Assembly: GCF_001026695.1 (NCBI RefSeq)
Contig: NZ_LDNB01000014.1
Coordinates: 220,184-284,183, forward strand
Source: Neobacillus vireti
GTDB taxonomy: Bacteria; Bacillota; Bacilli; Bacillales; Cytobacillaceae
Direction of reading: 5' to 3'
Length of the DNA stretch: 64,000 nucleotides
The translations under genes and the position numbers were made by a program. The notes beneath the pieces were generated by a model. That model saw only the letters and a program-made list of their open reading frames with translations. It ran no database searches and was not told the DNA's origin. This document shows, piece by piece, positions 60,031 through 64,000 of the stretch. Positions within the stretch are counted from its first letter, which is position 1. Every line of letters starts with the position of its first letter.

Positions 60031-61197
60031 TTATTCTAAGGTAGGCTCTTCCCGTTGTTTAGCTCCATGAACTATTTTCACTTTTATATCAAGCTTAATG
60101 GAATCTTTCGTTAACGGAATTTTTCCATTATGTTCTGCTTGTTTCCAGGCTTTTATGTTTTTCCTATAAAGAACTTCAGATAACCGATACACATCGGCAT
60201 CAAAGTTAAGTCCTTTTTGATACGTTTCCATAATTTGTTCTTTTATTTCCTTTTCTGCTTCAGATGCTAAACTAGCAAGATTGACTTTTTTCACTAAGAC
60301 AAGCATTGTAGCATTTGCTTTGATCTGCACATTAAAATGAATGTCCGAATTTTTTACGACTGGTTGTACCTTTAACTTTACCTTTTCAAATATTAGATCA
60401 ACCATTGTTCCTTCTTTACTTCTTACTTGTAGCCCGTCGCGAACAAATTCTTTATTCATCCATCTAAAACCTAAGGCGTGATTGTTCGTAATTATTCCCT
60501 TAAGAGCATCCTCTTTAGTCACAGCAATCCCATCTGTTTTAATGGCATCATGTCCTCCTCTATTTGTTACCCAGTTTTTTTCGGAAATGCTTATGAAAGG
60601 GATACTAGCTTCGTGTCCAGGCTCGTTTAGGGCGATAAGCAGTTCTCTCATATCGATCGGACGAATAAACGAACTTTGATGGAATGTGGCTTTAGGATCA
60701 CTTAGCCTTGATAGGGCGGTAGACATATCAAGAATTGGAGTTGTAACGAATACTTTTGAAAGTGGTTCCTTTGTTGCGTATAACCAAATGCGATAACGCG
60801 TCTCACGATAGCGATCCAACATATCAATCGTTGCTTTGACACCCACTTGTTTTAGCGCCTTTTCTGTGAAAACAACATAGGAAAGATGGCCCCAGAAAAT
60901 GCGTCTTTGGGTACTTTTATAGAGGTTGAAAACTGCTTTATCAAACGTTTTTGCCGAGGCATGACCGACTTCAACATTTATTTGTGGCCCTCCGGCTCCA
61001 CTGGATTCAGATTTCGCTAATAAGCGTAAATTTATCACTTGTAAATAAATGGTGTAATGGCCATCCTTATAATCCACACCAAGCCCTTGAGCATATACCA
61101 TGCGCTCGGATTCATTTGAATCCCAGCAGCCGGCTATCGGGAAAACACTGAGCACGGTCAAAGTAAGAAACAAGTGTTTTATCAGTTTTCTCCTCAT
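60031..61197 (-). CDS. Spore germination receptor lipoprotein, Ger(x)C family
   Basis: The protein has 388 residues. The signal peptide ends in a lipobox (PIAGC) with Cys at residue 24 followed by WDSNESE, a typical opening of GerAC-type proteins. Other marks are MVYAQGLGVDYKDG and a long domain of three alpha/beta subdomains. It is the lipid-anchored C subunit of a germinant receptor in the inner spore membrane. Its start shares one base with the stop of the A subunit gene. Confidence 0.9.
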   Translation of the reverse strand: MRRKLIKHLFLTLTVLSVFPIAGCWDSNESERMVYAQGLGVDYKDGHYTIYLQVINLRLLAKSESSGAGGPQINVEVGHASAKTFDKAVFNLYKSTQRRIFWGHLSYVVFTEKALKQVGVKATIDMLDRYRETRYRIWLYATKEPLSKVFVTTPILDMSTALSRLSDPKATFHQSSFIRPIDMRELLIALNEPGHEASIPFISISEKNWVTNRGGHDAIKTDGIAVTKEDALKGIITNNHALGFRWMNKEFVRDGLQVRSKEGTMVDLIFEKVKLKVQPVVKNSDIHFNVQIKANATMLVLVKKVNLASLASEAEKEIKEQIMETYQKGLNFDADVYRLSEVLYRKNIKAWKQAEHNGKIPLTKDSIKLDIKVKIVHGAKQREEPTLE

Positions 61198-62711
61198 TAG
61201 GATTCCTCTTCTTTTCGAGTAGGGTCGTTAGGGTTTAGAGAGTTTACTCTGTTGCCTTTTTTGGAATCGGGTAAACGAAAAAAAGTTTTTAATGTATTCA
61301 TCATGTCAAGACGGGTGGCTAAACTTAAATAAGGAACCCCAAAAATCCGAATTCGAGCAATGTAAATTAAAATAATAAAGATTGAGATAAAAAAACCAAA
61401 AAAACCAAATAGAGAAACACAAAAGATGACAAAAAACCGTATTATAGAAATTGTTCCGATTAACCACTGGTTCACCAGTGTAAAGGTTGCAATAGTCGAG
61501 CCTGAAATGACAACAAGCATGGCAGGATTTGTTAAGCCTGCTCTAATTGCCGCATCTCCAATAATAAGTCCGCCTATTACGCTGAGTGTTTGACCTACTG
61601 CAGTTGGCAGGCGCAGACCAGCTTCTCTAAATAATTCAAAAATAAGCAGCATTAATAAGGCTTCGAGAGCAGTGGGCAGAGGAACTCCCCTTCTCGATTC
61701 TACAATTGTTGCTAAAAGAGTAAGCGGAAGCTGATTCTGATGGAAAGCAGAGAGGGCAACCCAGAAACCCGGAAGGAAAGTGGCCACAAGAATTCCGATA
61801 ATCCGCATCAATCGCTCAAAGGAGTTAAATGCATAGTTCTGTTCCTTATCCTCGGTGCTCTTTAACAGAAAGAACAGATTTACAGGTGTTATATAAGCAT
61901 AAGCAATCCCATCGATTAATATAATGATTCTGCCGTTAAGGAGAGATTGAACAGCAAAGTCAGGGCGTCCCGAATAGGCATGACGCGGAAACAAACCGAA
62001 TGGGTTTTTATCTAGTAATTCTTCTAATTGTGTACCGCTGAAGAGTCCATCAATATCAATAGCAGACAACTTTTCCAAGACTTTTTGTAAAATTTCCTTA
62101 TCAACAATATCATCTATATATAGAACAGAAACTTTCGTTCGCGTTCGCCTGCCAATTTCAAGTGATTTACTTGCAAGCGATGTTGTTCGAAGTCGTTTTC
62201 GAATTAAAGCGGTGTTGATTGAAATGTCTTCGATAAAATTGTCACGTGGACCTAAGATACTTATTTCTGTTTTTGTTTCCTCTGGGTTTCGCTGGGGCCG
62301 TTCCGAAACGTCAACTAGAAAAATGCTTCCCGGTATATTGAAATCCATCAGTAATTTTCCGGAAAAAATCTCTGAAACTGCTTCATCATCATTTTCTACC
62401 AATTTAAGAGAAGGGAGGCGAAGGAGGTCGAGAATCTTTTCCTTGCTAGGTTCCGCATGTAATTGCGAAAAAAAAGCTTCCAGACGTTCGGGAATCATTT
62501 GATAAAGCATATCGTTCTTAACTAATCCCTTACAGTAAATAAACATCACTTTGTGCTGATTGAATTTAAACGGTTCAAATATAACATCTTCGTTTTTTTT
62601 GAATAACTCCCGAAGAGTTTGTTCGTTTAGTGACTTTGATACTGTTGAAATCTCCTTTTCATCAGGACTTCTAGCTGTAATCTGAGTCTTTTTCTTTTTC
62701 TTAAATATCAT
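61197..62711 (-). CDS. Spore germination receptor A subunit (GerAA family)
   Basis: About 504 residues from ATG 62711, with TGGAGG seven bases upstream; the ATG at 62738 lies upstream of that site. The hydrophilic N-terminal domain (about 1-290) contains ILGPRDNFIEDISINTALIRKRL, a hallmark of GerAA. The membrane domain (about 290-460) has PGFWVALSAFHQNQLP and RRGVPLPTALEALLMLL. It is followed by a basic tail. The A subunit forms the oligomeric channel of the receptor. It overlaps the B subunit gene by 11 bases. Confidence 0.92.
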   Translation of the reverse strand: MIFKKKKKTQITARSPDEKEISTVSKSLNEQTLRELFKKNEDVIFEPFKFNQHKVMFIYCKGLVKNDMLYQMIPERLEAFFSQLHAEPSKEKILDLLRLPSLKLVENDDEAVSEIFSGKLLMDFNIPGSIFLVDVSERPQRNPEETKTEISILGPRDNFIEDISINTALIRKRLRTTSLASKSLEIGRRTRTKVSVLYIDDIVDKEILQKVLEKLSAIDIDGLFSGTQLEELLDKNPFGLFPRHAYSGRPDFAVQSLLNGRIIILIDGIAYAYITPVNLFFLLKSTEDKEQNYAFNSFERLMRIIGILVATFLPGFWVALSAFHQNQLPLTLLATIVESRRGVPLPTALEALLMLLIFELFREAGLRLPTAVGQTLSVIGGLIIGDAAIRAGLTNPAMLVVISGSTIATFTLVNQWLIGTISIIRFFVIFCVSLFGFFGFFISIFIILIYIARIRIFGVPYLSLATRLDMMNTLKTFFRLPDSKKGNRVNSLNPNDPTRKEEES

Positions 62712-63795
62712 TGTTCGGCCTCCATACTTTTCTTTCAAAAATCACTGCCAATAGACCGAAGAAAACTGATAAGCCTAAGAAGAACCAAAGTGTAAATGGT
62801 AAAATAATCGCAGATAACATTCGCAAGTATTGAAAATCACTGATCGGCAGTAATGGTATAGCAGTAATTGCAGTTAAAATAATTAGTAAAAACCATTTTT
62901 GTTTCTGTTTAAATGGAAGATACTCTCTTATTAGTAGCAATAATAGTGAAATTCGGATAAATGCTCCTGATAACCATTGATAGATGGATAAAAAGTCGAC
63001 GTGTTCAATAAAATTTCCTAGAGAGGCCAGTCCCCATTCCTCATAAGGAGGAAACCGCTGTTTTGATGCTTCAACGGGTCCAAATTCAATCACAGCTCCA
63101 ATCAGTGGGCCAACTGTTAACATTGTTAAGATGACTGCAGTTATGACTAAATCACGAAACCGAATGGATGTTTCAGTTTTATGTTGTAGAAACAGTAGGA
63201 ATATTAATTCCACCATCCCTGAACATTGGTATACTGTCCCTTTTATAACAGGAGAAAATCCATGTTCGAGAAAGGGCATAAGAAGTGAAAAATTTTTGTA
63301 TTGAATATTAGTAATCGCCACAAAAAAGCCAAGAAGAATAATAAAGAATAAAAGAAAGATATTAACGATACTCAAGGTACGCAGACCCGTTCCTGCCAGC
63401 ATCCAACAAATCAAAGCAAAACAAGCTGTCAACAAAAAAAAGGGGGTCTTCGGCAAGAAAGTAATATTGACCCAAGTAATTGTCTCCCTTAATGTCACTC
63501 CCGCAATAATGGTCAGATAAAGAATAACAATGAAAAAAATAAAATTACCTAGCCATTTTCCAGTATATTTTTGCATCCATGTAATCAAGTGCTGCTGCTT
63601 AGTTTTTTTATGAATAAAAATGAGAAGAGGAACCCAGAGAAGTACAAAAAAAAGTGAAACAATCACACTTAACCAAGAATCTCTTCCTGCGGTTTGTATC
63701 AATGGTGAAATAATAATGACATGATTCTTTAAGCCAATCGCAGTTATAGATAATAGGATTAATTGAAATACGGTAATTGAATCTGACTTTTTTAT
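62701..63795 (-). CDS. Spore germination receptor B subunit (GerAB family), apparent AUA start
   Basis: The GerAB/GRKP pattern begins well before the first conventional start: reading from ATA at 63795 gives IKKSDSITVFQLILLSITAI, then GLKNHVIIISPLIQTAGRD, which is the family's usual N-terminus and first membrane segment. AGGGAGG lies at the right distance upstream. From there the protein has 364 residues and ten membrane segments, the normal length. A TTG at 63702 would give 333 residues and cut off helix 1. The B subunit binds amino acid germinants. Either AUA is used or the start codon has been lost. Confidence 0.8.
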   Translation of the reverse strand: MKKSDSITVFQLILLSITAIGLKNHVIIISPLIQTAGRDSWLSVIVSLFFVLLWVPLLIFIHKKTKQQHLITWMQKYTGKWLGNFIFFIVILYLTIIAGVTLRETITWVNITFLPKTPFFLLTACFALICWMLAGTGLRTLSIVNIFLLFFIILLGFFVAITNIQYKNFSLLMPFLEHGFSPVIKGTVYQCSGMVELIFLLFLQHKTETSIRFRDLVITAVILTMLTVGPLIGAVIEFGPVEASKQRFPPYEEWGLASLGNFIEHVDFLSIYQWLSGAFIRISLLLLLIREYLPFKQKQKWFLLIILTAITAIPLLPISDFQYLRMLSAIILPFTLWFFLGLSVFFGLLAVIFERKVWRPNNDI

Positions 63796-63810
63796 AGCTA
63801 TACCTCCCTA

Positions 63811-64000
63811 AAAGTATAATAATGGTAAATATTATTTGTATTTCACTATTATTTATTCTTGTTAAGAGAAATCTTGATCAGACACAATCCTATAAAATGA
63901 AAAAAATCCTCGGGGTGGATATTAAAAGATAATTGTTCCGGTGGAAGCGAGGGGACTGACGGTTCTCTTGCCTCTTTTTCGTTCTGCTTGAAGTTTTGCC
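63811..64000. other. Upstream region of the germination operon
   Basis: AT-rich sequence with no gene. A GC-richer stretch near 63940-63985 (GAGGGGACTGACGG, then CCTCTTTTTCG) could be a terminator of a gene outside the window. No confident SigG-type promoter was recognised. Confidence 0.3.

Noticed and set aside
1..64000. tRNA or rRNA genes and complete insertion sequences
   Set aside because: No cloverleaf-like sequence with CCA end, no rRNA-like block and no transposase-like frame was recognised by eye. A covariance or profile search would be needed to exclude them fully.

Overview
The window is a low-GC Firmicute chromosome from an endospore-forming member of the Bacillaceae (Bacillus/Neobacillus-like). 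The signs are strong AGGAGG ribosome binding sites, TTG and GTG starts, a GerA-type germinant receptor operon, CotS/CotSA-like coat genes, a Bce-type peptide-detoxification module, a SipW/TasA-like pair, a cre box and several T-box leaders. I see no rRNA or tRNA genes, no complete insertion sequence, no prophage and no CRISPR.

Layout. 1-2.9 kb: end of a maltose-type operon (tail of a beta-phosphoglucomutase-like gene, LacI regulator, GH13 oligo-1,6-glucosidase). 3-5.5 kb: YdjM-like membrane hydrolase between two copies of a composite repeat, two small genes, a five-unit 52-bp palindromic array and a pectate lyase relic. 5.7-9.9 kb: ascorbate-type PTS with its PRD regulator. 10.5-17.5 kb: LacI-controlled operon with a DHDPS-like aldolase, a BNR/sialidase-like protein, an ABC importer without its own ATPase, and RidA. 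18-27 kb: YesM/YesN two-component system, an AfuABC-type importer with a cre box, an anchored second binding protein and a PP2C-like protein. 27-34.6 kb: SPFH protein, orphan sigma factor, VanZ, a second PP2C-like protein, TatC, sugar-nucleotide epimerase and a kinase-like protein.

34.7-36.8 kb: SipW-type signal peptidase and TasA-like secreted protein preceded by an inverted repeat with the geometry of a SinR operator. 36.8-41.7 kb: a decay zone with a surface-protein fragment, a broken azoreductase, a Vpr-like protease split by an internal inversion, short tandem repeats and a GGDEF protein. 41.8-44.6 kb: cotS/cotSA-like pair, the second with a long Lys/Asp repeat tail. 44.6-49.2 kb: BceRSAB-like module. 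49.4-51.8 kb: three related secreted helical proteins in one run with a dedicated signal peptidase I. 52.1-56.5 kb: T-box leader (probably Met), SAM hydroxide adenosyltransferase and an ECF transporter. 56.6-59.9 kb: three tandem Tyr-type T-boxes ahead of phenylalanine hydroxylase and pterin carbinolamine dehydratase. 60-63.8 kb: gerA-type operon whose first gene seems to begin with AUA.

A family of short GGGACA...TGTCCC palindromes occurs about twenty times between genes and in several places supplies the last codons of a gene or covers a ribosome binding site. The items I find most worth following are the three-protein/signal-peptidase operon, the SinR-like site before sipW, the triple T-box leader, the coat-protein repeat tail, and the effect of the palindrome family on gene ends.
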